64,000 bases of DNA. Source: Sipunculus nudus (Eukaryota; Annelida; Sipuncula; Golfingiida; Sipunculidae). Every line of letters begins with the position of its first letter. The stretch's first letter is position 1. Location of the stretch: contig CM049316.1 in assembly GCA_026874595.1 (NCBI GenBank), forward strand, positions 25,937,839 to 26,001,838. The letters are read 5' to 3'. Made by a program: the position numbers and the translations under genes. The notes below the pieces were generated by a model. That model worked only from the letters and a program-made list of their open reading frames with translations, was not told where the DNA came from and made no database searches. This document shows, piece after piece, positions 1 to 9,276 of the stretch.

Positions 1-509
1 GAGCCTTCGCCTTGTCACAGGCAGTGGGGAGAGGTACATCTTATTTATGACTTCAAGTTGTTATTATCGGGGACGGATTTTCCAGATTTACGACTTTCTG
101 CAAAGAGTACGTACCATGTCACCATATTGATTCTACAATCATGCCCTACATAAATCAAACACAGAGAAAAGACTGGGCGTATGTTTCTGTCACCTTAGTC
201 CATAAGACAGACTTAGAAGCGACAGTTATGTTAACAAAATGTATTAAAAATACACCAACAGAGTCAGTCTGTAGTAAGGATATATTTTAATGTGAAGCTG
301 ATCCCTATTTTTGTTGTTTTAAAGGGAATATGTGCAATTGTAGTTATGGACACGTGCACCTCTTAAATTTAAGGTTTGGAACCCCGTTTTTATGCCTGTG
401 AGTAAATAAATGAATTTAATCAATTATATCAAGGCTTTAAATCTTGTTATTTTACCTTGCAATTTACATTTCTGTACAACAAATATAGAAATTGCATCCG
501 ATAGGAGGG
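1..509 (+). other. Copy A block 1, unique sequence without gene
   Basis: The block corresponds to 19,353-19,799 in copy B and is missing from copy C. A weak third relative of its first 200 bases lies at about 14,950-15,160. It is AT-rich and shows no gene-like frame. Confidence 0.7.
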
Positions 510-835
510 TATATTTTCATCCACGTTCGTAGATGTAGGTGTGTCGGCGTTGGTGTGTTTTTCTCCCAACATTGCTCACACATTGATGAGCTTAAGCTTA
601 AGCATTTCGGGAAAGGGCCAATGAAAGATCGATTCGATTTGGTGTGGGTCTTACACATATTCCAGATTCATGAACGTCATCAAGTAATATTCCCAAATGT
701 AAAATCAATTAAACCCAAATAACGCTCGGAATTTGGGCCACCAAATTAATGCAAACAGGGTTTAGGGAGCATCAAACAATGGAAACCCCCATATGGCGGA
801 GGCTTGCATTCCTTAGACGGCAGACATTTTGTTTG
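510..835 (+). repeat. RTE-tailed short interspersed element (family IR1), copy 1
   Basis: This is one of eight copies of a roughly 330-bp dispersed repeat. It begins with a GT-rich stretch and contains a conserved middle (match at 620-670 to GATCCGGATTCAGGAA-type sequence in other copies). It ends in GGCGGAGGCTTGCATTCC at about 796-813. That ending resembles the 3' end typical of RTE/BovB-type LINEs, so the family is probably a SINE or 5'-truncated element moved by RTE machinery. The family name is mine. The copy is at the same place as those at 19,800 and 33,305, so it predates the segmental duplication. Confidence 0.65.
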
Positions 836-1254
836 TCATATTTCATTGACATTCATTAATAATATTTATTTCGTTCAAACGCATGTATCACCTACGAAAA
901 TATCATAGTATCGAGTTTAGTGTAGATATTTTTCCTATTTTGAAAGAATACACTTTAATATACTAATAATATCCTTCAGCTTTCAATTACATGACCAACG
1001 TTTAGTTTACATTGACTTAATTTATGCTGGCAGTTAAACGTTCATTATAAGTTCATACAGTTCTAAAAGTCCCTTAAAATACTCAAAGAAACACTAAAAT
1101 GAGGTTATCTAAGGAGTCTTTGATGTTTTAAAAAGTCTGATTTTTATTCATGAAAAAAAAAAACACATAATAATCGATCGTGATGGCTCTCTGAAACTTT
1201 TACTTTCTATAAGCGTTTATGTTTTATATTCACCTTTACCTTTTGCAGAATTTT

Positions 1255-1566
1255 CTTATATTAAAGCAAATCGTCTTATATTCAATATATTAAAGCAAAT
1301 AGTCTTATATTCAATATATAAAAGCAAATCGTCTTATATTCAACATATAAAAGCAAATCGTCTTATATTCAAAATATAAAAGCAAATCGTCTTATATTCA
1401 ATATATTAAAGCAAATCGTCTAATATTCAATATATAAAAGCAAATCGTCTTATATTCAATAAATAAAAGTAAAATCGTCTTATATTCAATATATAAAAGC
1501 AAATCGTCTTACATTCAATATATATAAACAAATCGTCTTATATTCAATATATAAAAGCAAATCGGT
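1255..1566 (+). repeat. Minisatellite, about 28-31 bp unit, about 10 copies
   Basis: About ten near-identical units contain AAAGCAAATCGTCTTATATT followed by CAATATAT. Units vary by one or two bases. In copies B (about 20,710-20,765) and C (about 34,310-34,360) the same place holds only one or two degenerate units, so the array expanded in copy A after the duplication. Confidence 0.93.
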
Positions 1567-3273
1567 TTCAACAAAGTTTCTGATTAAGAATTTCGACTGG
1601 AGATCAGTTTTGTCTTACATGGTAAAGAATCGGACCAATACAATATTGGACCATAATATATAACAATTCTTTTTCATGTATACTTGTAACAAGACAATCA
1701 ACTCTGTGAAGTTTCTATTCTCCAATCTAGGTCGATCTCTGACTCCACTCCAATGTATATCAGTGTATATAAAGAAGAACAGAGACATAGAACTATGGTT
1801 GGATTTCTCTTAGAGAAGACTCGGAGAGGGAAGGTACAATCTGACCTGTTAAAGAGAAAAGATGTGACTTAAGATTCGGAAGGGCACCATTTGTCACCAC
1901 AAACCGGGAAGTGGAGAACAATTGTTTGTACCATAGGCTTCCGTGAAGCCAAAGTGGCAAATGACATATTATTAGTACTTTGTAGCCCTTTCTTTATTGT
2001 AAATGTCACAATACTTTGCTACTTTGCTGCCTCATGGATTCAACTTTACTTTGAATCGAGAAGACTGTCCCTCATATGACAAGGATGCAATCAACACTTG
2101 CAAATGTGATGATGTAAATGAGAAACAATACAAGCAATGAAAATGTCATATTGTCAAAACTGGCAACATTCAGTGTATTACTCCAATACAATCAAATACA
2201 AATAAAACACGGTCATTTTATTTCAGTTATTGGTGATCTGAAGCATCCATGAACGCTAACACATGTCATCTACCAAGGCAGATGCGAAACTGAAGAGGTA
2301 ATTTGTTTCTGTTTCTACATGCGACCAGTTTCTATACCAGATAATCCGTCATCCGTCGACAGCCGCAATTTGTTTTGTGTCACGAAAAAGTTGGTCAAAG
2401 AGAAAACGGTTACAAATGTTTCCATTATCATTGTTAATATGCTCTGAAATTCAGATATGAGGGAAAAGCGTAGTTGCTTCATTTAACTAAATGCAAGATT
2501 CAAATTTTCATCCGACACTTCGATATTTGCCAAACTTATCATTTGCTAAGTCTTTCAAGCATACCTCACACTGAAGCATATGTTCTCGTTCCATTGGCCT
2601 TTTGACCAATGTTTCTGTATCTGGCTGTCTTCCATATTATTATATCAGATCGCTCTTGTTCCGAGAGTGTTTAATCTTTCATTTATATGGCAAGCCCGGG
2701 TTAATACAGGGATTGTTGAGATTGTCTTTGAGAAGAATAGGATAATAACTCACAGAGAACTGTTAACTGACTGTAGTCCTGTTGAAACTTTTTTATGTGA
2801 AATTTTACCAAATTTTTATTCAACAAATGATGGGCCTTGCCTTCAGCAGGGACAGGGGGCAAGTCACCCTCACTGGTTTAAGGGCTGGAGTCTCTCTAGT
2901 CCCCCTCTCTTTTAGGGGAATAGTACATAAATTTTTACATTTTGAGATAATTTTCCGTCTTTCAGTTCATAGATTCGTCATTTTACCCCCCATGATCTTT
3001 CAATTATGAGTCATACTGAGAAAACTTATCACATGGCATCCTTCAACTGCCAGGCTCATTTTATAGCCAACCGTAATGAGGTTGACATTTTAAAAAAATG
3101 TAAATTATTAATAATATAGTGTTAAAAACAGTTTGAGAACTAATTATTTTCGTACAAAAAAAATATATTCCAAATGTGAAGCTAGATTGTGGGAGAGGAA
3201 AAAGTTTGAAATTCTGATAGAGAGCTTTTGTTCTGTTTGTAATAAAGAAGGAGAACAGTTAGTTACCCGACTT

Positions 3274-3286
3274 GGGGGGGGGGGGG
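3274..3286 (+). repeat. Poly-G tract (13 G)
   Basis: This is an uninterrupted run of 13 G in AT-rich sequence. Comparable tracts lie at 13,109 (15 C), 22,510 (12 G), 36,390 (15 G), 48,069, 53,456 (17 G), 57,113, 61,363, 62,549, 62,955 and 62,978. Confidence 0.95.
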
Positions 3287-3728
3287 TTTGTCCGTTCTAT
3301 TCTGGATTGCCAAATTATTTTCTTCACGTAACAACCCGAGGCCAAAGATGAGTTGAAATAACATGAAGAGAACAAACAGACAAAATTAAAATGAGATGCA
3401 TAAAAATAAACAGGAATAGGATGCAGGGGCATGGTCATATTGTTTGGCTTTGGCATCTTGTGCAGCCAGCGTATTGCGGTCATGTAAAATTTGGAAAAAA
3501 AGGAGATCCTTAATTAGACAATTTCATCTACAGACAGAGGACGTGTAGTATACAAAAAGAATTGGTATATCTTCCTCCCATTAATTCAGTGTCCTTATTA
3601 CTGGCCATTGCTTGGCCTCATTTCTTTGGATGCTGTATACAAGGCAGACAACATCTGTTATTCCATTACTTGCTGAAGATGCAACAGAATGCTAAAGAAT
3701 ACTGGTCTAGACGACAAATACACCTCAT

Positions 3729-3914
3729 TCACGGCAGTTGACATATCTTTTCAGGAATAACATGCACACTTTCTGGAAGAATTAAGGAGGACTTTTTACC
3801 GTTGAGAATCCCGTCAGGATCTCCACCTCGGCGTATTAGTCTCTGGACCAGTGACACACCTGCATAGTCGAACGTCAAAATACGACTGATATCGCCCGAT
3901 ATATTTATGACCAA
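3729..3914 (-). pseudogene. Conserved minus-strand open frame, 61 codons, unknown
   Basis: A frame containing SGDISRILT, QRLIRRGGDPDG and ESVHVIPEKIC is open in copy A and at 22,731-22,916 in copy B. In copy C (36,865-37,050) the same DNA has frame-changing indels. A splice-acceptor-like CTGTCTAG sits just upstream on the minus strand in A, and CAG in B. Comparing A and B codon by codon, I count about 16 amino-acid-changing and 9 silent differences, which is only weak purifying selection at best. It may be a decayed exon or simply conserved repeat DNA. I recognise no domain. Confidence 0.25.
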
Positions 3915-5185
3915 GCTGTACCGGTTTCCTAGACAGATGGATTAGAGCTATATGCTTGTCTGCACTTTTCACTCTACACTAATTTATCTGATTTGATCAA
4001 AAGCCCGGGAGTCAAGTTGACAAATAAATCGAAATAAATATAGTATAGACATTCTTCTCCAAGACTTATTACTGGTACTTCGGCTTGCGACTGCTTTAAT
4101 CGTTCAGATATTTGTTCCCTCCTTCAGCATAAAGTCGGCTCTTTCCCTTATGGCGCAATAAATAAATCCACTTTGCATTCTCCCATATTTGGATATTAGA
4201 ATGCTAGAATACGAGATTTTTTTCATCCCCGTATAATTATATTTTATTTGCGATTACCCATATTTTGGACATCCAAAATTCGTGGAAATAAGAAATCTAT
4301 CCAAGATTTCCGGAATCATATTCCTTACTAATGGTGTATTCACGAAGATAATCCTACCCTAGCCTCAGGATGTGAAAGCTTTAACGCACTGTAGTCCCAA
4401 TAATTCCCTCCATTTCATCATAAATAGAGCGTAATCAGCAAATCCTCACTCTTTTTACTCTACACACACAGTACCAATCAAATCTAAGTGCATCCGCTTC
4501 CGCTGTCGGTCTGAGGTTCATCATACAATACTTCTTGGTAATTTGATCCAAATAAAGTTATATCTATTCTCTCTTTTGTCTCTCTAAGCTCCTTCGACTT
4601 AAAAGCTTCCTGATTTGTAGTCTTCACAAAATATTGGCTGGCACTCCTTTCACATGTTCAAATGGTGTTTTTAAATTGCTTATAGTTCAAAAAGGTTGTG
4701 GTTATCAATAACCTAACGGATTTTAGTAAAGATAGAATGTGTGCTTGTGGACCGGAAACGTAGAAGGAAAAATTTAAGTAAATATCAGTAGTCTCTCAGA
4801 TTAAATTTACCCAATGAATTTGTTACCATTATAAATCTTTTATAACACTATGAAATTGTCCTGAATTTATTTTTACTTTAATCTTATATTAACCGCTCAT
4901 ACCAAATACAAGTTCTTTGAGCACCCTCTAAATTTACTTTTGTTGTTAGGACTGGGTGATCGCAAGATTCAAATGTATGGCATAGCTTATAGCCATGTCA
5001 CACACCTGCCCAGTCATTTGTAAATAAATGAGTCTAGGCTCTAGCTGATTTGTCTGGGTCTTGAAGTACATTGAGTTTCATAGCTTATTGAAAGAGTAAA
5101 ATCTGGCCCAAGAGTCAGTAAAAAGTGATTGTTAACGCGAACATACAGGGGACCATTATTTCAAGTTTAATAGGTTTTTAATGTT

Positions 5186-6780
5186 TAGCTCAGCTGACTG
5201 TAAGTCATCTGAGCTATAGCGATCACTCTTTGTCCGTCGTCCGTCCGGCCGTCCGGCCATCCGGCCGTCTGTCCGTTAACAAGGCACAAATCGTAACCAC
5301 TGGACCTGGAATCTTCTAACTTTACATCCAGGGAGGACCATGAAAAATCTCTTTGGAAACCTGAAATTAGGTTTCTGTTCCCCACATTCTTTAAGCTCTG
5401 TGGCTCCGAAGTACCCCCCAGAATAATGTAAAATTTGATACAAAAGCTCAATTATATAAACAACTAATGCATTGATCACCATGATTCTTTGCATGGATAT
5501 TGTTCATGGAGTGTTTCATCAGTTTCTGCAGACTGGTGGCGCCACCTGTATTTTTTCGAATTTTTACGATTTTTTTTCTCTATTTTTGATATTAAAAGAT
5601 GTCGTCATCTGTTAACAGGGCACATATCGTAACCGCTGGACCTGGAATCTTCTAACTTTACTTCCAGATAGGTTCATGAAATGTCTCCTTGAAAACCTAG
5701 AATCAGGTCTCTGTTACTCATATACTTCAAGCTATGGGACTCCGAAGTATCCTCAATAATATTGAAAAATTTGATATAAAAGCTCAAATATCTGAACAAC
5801 TAATGCATTGATCACCATGATTCTTTGCATGGATATTGATCATGGAGTGTTTCATCAGTTTCTGCAGACTTGTGGAACCATCTGAATTTTTTCAAATTTT
5901 TTACGGTTTTTTTTTCTCTATTTTTGAGACCTCATAAGATGATGTCATCTGTTAACAGGGCACAAATTGTATCCGCTGGACCTGGAATCTTCTCACTTTA
6001 CATCCAGAGAGGTCCATGAAAAGTATTCTTATCTAGTGGGCTTCGAAGTACCCCTCGGAATAATGAAAATTTGATACAAAAGCTTAAGTATCTGAACAAC
6101 TAAAGCATTGATCACCATGATTCTTTGCATGGATATTAATCATGGAGTGTTACATTAGTTTTTGCCGACTGGTGGCGCCACCTGTATTTTTTTAAATTTT
6201 TTTAAACATTTTTTTCTCTATTTTTGAAACCTTAAAAGATGCCGTCTTTTGATAATAGGGCACAAATCGTAATGACTAGACCTGGAATCTTCTTTCTTGA
6301 CATGCTTGGAAGCCCATGAAAAGTCTCCTTGGAAACCTGAAATTAGGTCTCTGTCACACATATTGTTTGAGCTATGAGGCTCAGAATTACCCCCCAGAAT
6401 AAGTGTAAATTTGATACCAAAGTAGGGCACAATTCATAACCATGGGGCCCAGAATACTCTAACTAGACACCCTGAGAGTTCCTCAAAAGTTCTCCCCATA
6501 ATCCTGAAATTGAGTCATAGTGACCAATATTCTCAGAGTTTTGGGATATGTTTGAGCACCCAAGAAATCATGCGAAATACACACAAATTGCCAGATTCCT
6601 CATGAAAGGCTGGTTGGATTGTCATCAGATTTGTTGTGCTTATGGGTCTTGATGAACTTAATTTAAATAGTAATGCATGAACAATAATGCCGCTTATTTT
6701 AATTAGTTATCTGTGCAAGGACATATTTATATCAACATGTCAGTCGGCTGAGCGTCATGACCCACGGGTCACTTGTTATA
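5186..6780 (+). mobile_element. Insertion of a tandem-structured DNA element (non-autonomous)
   Basis: Copies B and C lack this sequence; the segment resumes at about 6,781 matching B at 24,296. The element starts with GCTCAGCTGACTG (5,189-5,201) and near its end has the inverted form CAGTCGGCTGAGC (6,741-6,753), so the ends form a short imperfect terminal inverted repeat. Near the start are repeated GTCCGTC/GTCCGGC motifs. The body is a tandem array of a roughly 335-bp unit beginning TTAACARGGCAC at 5,277, 5,613 and 5,952, with shortened units at about 6,251 and 6,423. An isolated minus-strand start of the same element lies at about 53,470-53,650. No transposase is present. Confidence 0.72.
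5277..6430 (+). repeat. Tandem array, about 335-bp unit, 3-4 copies
   Basis: Successive units share the block GGACCTGGAATCTTCT, a stretch with TTGATCACCATGATTC, and the end CTCTATTTTTGA. The palindrome GGTGGCGCCACC occurs in the first and third units (about 5,535 and 6,172) and is mutated in the second (about 5,875). The third unit carries an internal deletion and the fourth is truncated. Confidence 0.85.
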
Positions 6781-7474
6781 CAGTGCAGTAACGCTCATCT
6801 TTATTTTTCTCAGAGGCAAATAAGACAATAGTGACGATTATCTTACAGCAAAATAATACTCTCCCGTGTATGGATTTCATATGATTAATTCAGATAAAAT
6901 ATGACTGGACAGATGTACGGTCTTGCGTCAGTGACGACCAAGACCATCTTAAAACTAGATCCATTTGACGATTTACAGTGAATACTTCACAGGGGTTTCT
7001 GTACTTCACGTGCCTGCTTATAGGGCTCATAATTTCGTACATGTATTGATTATATAAACAGTCCCTTATACTGACTGAAGGACTAGGCGTCATACAGTGA
7101 GAAAACTAAAGAAAGTCTCTATGCATAACAAGCTAGTATAGGGTTGCGCATTATGTACCCTTTGCGGGAGAGTTACTGTTGTTATAATAATGTAAAAATT
7201 ATCTTAACTCCGCAAAAGTACTGTTTGGTTATCTTTTTCTTTAATTTGCTTGTTAGAGTATTTACCTGAAAGCGCTGAATAAATGTTAATGGCGAGAAGT
7301 AACGCTTTTTAAATCTCATCAGTTATATTGGATTATATATCTGTTTATTATATTAATATTGTTAAATGACCGAGAATGCGTTGTTAGGTCTTTTTCATTC
7401 TAAAATTTATAAAAATCTCGAAAACATTTTAGTCATTGAACTATTTCTGTATTCTATGTATTCATTGCACCAGG

Positions 7475-7477
<3 letters not shown>
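6781..7477 (+). other. Copy A block 3, no gene
   Basis: The block matches 24,296-25,213 in copy B; only its right end matches copy C (38,120-38,300). It contains no gene-like frame. Confidence 0.65.

Positions 7478-7528
<51 letters not shown>
7478..7528 (+). repeat. (AT)n microsatellite
   Basis: This is about 25 uninterrupted AT units. A shorter AT run at 7,613-7,628 directly abuts the left end of the LTR. Confidence 0.95.
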
Positions 7529-7531
<3 letters not shown>

Positions 7532-7911
7532 AAATGGTATACACAGAGAAGTCGGTTCACTGACTTAAATGTAAACATACAGTCTCCATTTCGAGATTTT
7601 TATAAATAATGGCTATATATATATATATTGTTTCAGGTGCTCTTTTCATTGTGAGACACGGACGTAACTCGTGTTGTGGCGCCCTCGCCTGGCCGCTTGT
7701 TGCACTCTATGTTTAATCCTTACTGGTTGAACTCTCGTTGTCATGCTAGCTTGGGGCTTTCTCGCCTGTCCGAGGTCACGTTAGAACCCTGATATGTAGG
7801 GGCACAGCGATGTTTTTCTAGATGGTTCCTGTAACGCATGTTTACTGTGGGTTGTGTTGGATTCTTTAGACTGTTCGAGAAGTGGAAAATTCTCGGCTTG
7901 GGGCAAGAAGA

Positions 7912-7919
7912 TATAAATA
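7912..7919 (+). promoter_or_regulatory. TATA box of the solo LTR
   Basis: TATAAATA lies in the expected U3 place. The same position holds TATAAATT at 43,132 and TATATAAAG at 48,956 in sister LTRs, and the reverse complement near 26,300 in the inverted copy. Confidence 0.6.
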
Positions 7920-8088
7920 GGGGCTGTGTTTTAAACCGAGAGAGAGGTTAAAGAAGATTTCAGCGGACACAGACGTGTGTTTGTCAGTTTGTGGGACCTG
8001 TCCGATTATACAGTAATTTCAGGGATTCTACTGTTACTAACTCTATACAATTTAATGCTGCCTGCCTCAAGTTTACTTTCTGGATTGT

Positions 8089-8262
8089 GTTACGGGGTGT
8101 CATAAAAGCGGACCGAACTGTCTCGATAGTGAAGCTTGCTTTGCTAGCGAAGCGGTTGGTACGCCGGACTTGTACGCCACCGACCTGGTTTCGACTCCCG
8201 GATCGGCCCAGGATTTTCCCCTCATTTATTTGTCTTCGTAACAAAATGGAGGCTCGTAACAA
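8089..8262 (+). mobile_element. tRNA-derived SINE-like insert inside the LTR
   Basis: The LTRs at 42,865 and 48,699 lack this stretch, so it is an insertion. It carries a Pol III A-box-like TAGCGAAGCGG (8,147-8,157) and a near B box, GGTTTCGACTCC, with one extra T. It begins GTTACGGGGTG and ends CTTCGTAACA, near-complementary termini. The second copy at 16,216-16,373 has a perfect B box. The acceptor stem of a functional tRNA is not preserved. Confidence 0.75.
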
Positions 8263-8648
8263 CTGTTACAAGAGCTTTACATTGGACTGTTATTCTCCGA
8301 GAGGATTGGTGTGGACTTTTGATCCGGCATAGGCATTTTAAAGAGCTTGTCGTTGTGACGGTGTTGGTACCCAGGTACTGTGCACATTGTTTATTTTACT
8401 GTGTGATTGTATTGATTTGTTGTTATACCGCTGTTTTACTGTATAATTGTATTCATTTAGTGTATTGTAATGTTAGGGTTGTTATAAGAATAAATTATAG
8501 TTATTTGTAAACAAAAAACCACCGACTTCTTTATTCATTCCCCTAGACATTTCACGCTGCCTGGTGTTACAGAATCTGATTTTTTTTATCTCCATTACAC
8601 AATTTGTGTTCATCACGCATACGTGATCTGTTTATATTAGGTTCCGTA

Positions 8649-8651
<3 letters not shown>

Positions 8652-8720
<69 letters not shown>

Positions 8721-8725
8721 TATAT
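8652..8725 (+). repeat. (AT)n microsatellite
   Basis: An AT run of about 74 bp abuts the right end of the solo LTR and is interrupted once by TG. Confidence 0.95.
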
Positions 8726-8734
8726 TCACAACTG

Positions 8735-9060
8735 AAATAATAATGAGCTAAACTGAGGATAGTGATGGAATACACAAAATAGAAGTTTAATGAGTTTTAT
8801 GACTTAAACACGGTTTGCTGTGGAAAGTTTTTACCTGAATAGAATGATGTGAATGGGTTGAAGGGACATTCGATTTTGGGGCTTCTAAAATATACCACTG
8901 ACAGCTCGTATATTTCCGTGATATCAGGATTCCGTATTTTACTGGAATGTTACAGGCGATTAACTCCTCGGTATAACCAATGTGCATTTCACGCTGTTGT
9001 TACTCATTTCTTTTGGAAAATTCCTCTAAAATTAGTTAACAGGCTTTATATACTGTGAAG
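8735..9060 (-). repeat. Dispersed repeat family F2, copy 1
   Basis: This sequence recurs at 10,456-10,796 (-), 25,396-25,640 (+), 38,480-38,830 (-), 52,080-52,482 (+), 55,330-55,545 (+), 57,400-57,790 (+) and 60,885-61,110 (+). The shared core on its sense strand reads ACGAGCTGYCAG after an ACACCATAT-containing part. The copies here and at 38,480 are at the same segment position, so it was present before duplication. It has no known identity. Confidence 0.75.
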
Positions 9061-9276
9061 ACATGACATTTATTTAAAATAGCTAAAAGCTTCCCCGCCA
9101 GTAAAAATAATTGCAATATACAATCATCTAACATTACGCGTTTAATATATAACTTTACTTGACAGTTTTTTTTAATATTATTTTTTTTTAATAATTAGCC
9201 ATAATCTGCAATCGTCCTTCTCTAGCAGTCCAATAGGAATCGATTAGTTTATTTCTATATCACAAATTGGGTGACA
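9061..9276 (+). other. No recognisable feature
   Basis: This is AT-rich, non-repetitive sequence between F2 and a TTTC-rich run. Confidence 0.5.

Larger units (their letters stand above)
860..5090 (+). other. Copy A block 2, shared by all three segment copies
   Basis: This block aligns to 20,075-24,040 (B) and 33,625-38,030 (C). Within it, 2,230-2,520 is present in A and C but missing from B. The only notable internal structures are a minisatellite at 1,255-1,566, a poly-G run at 3,274-3,286 and a minus-strand open frame at 3,729-3,914. No protein family was recognised; the open frames above 60 codons are not conserved as proteins between the copies, apart from the partial case at 3,729. Confidence 0.75.
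7629..8651 (+). mobile_element. Solo LTR, family L1, with nested SINE
   Basis: The sequence begins TGTTTCAGGTG and ends TTCCGTACCA; related copies begin TGTTACAGGTG and end CCGTAACA, giving TG...CA LTR ends. It inserted in an AT run, with ATAT on both sides fitting a 4-bp target duplication. A TATA box (TATAAATA, 7,912-7,919) and AATAAA (8,489-8,494) stand in the order expected for U3-R-U5. There is no internal gag-pol and no partner LTR, so it is a solo LTR. Its length is 1,023 bp against 757 and 769 bp in relatives; most of the extra length is a nested insert at about 8,089-8,262. Copy C (38,300-38,480) lacks it. A 4-bp duplication suits Gypsy-type elements, but the superfamily is not proven. 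Confidence 0.85.

Noticed and set aside
1255-1566. CRISPR-like array of about 30-bp repeats
   Set aside because: Units are contiguous without unique spacers and the context is eukaryotic, so it is a minisatellite.
2580-2915. 111-codon open frame in copy A
   Set aside because: Copy B has several stops in the same frame and copy C has a different frame, so there is no protein conservation.
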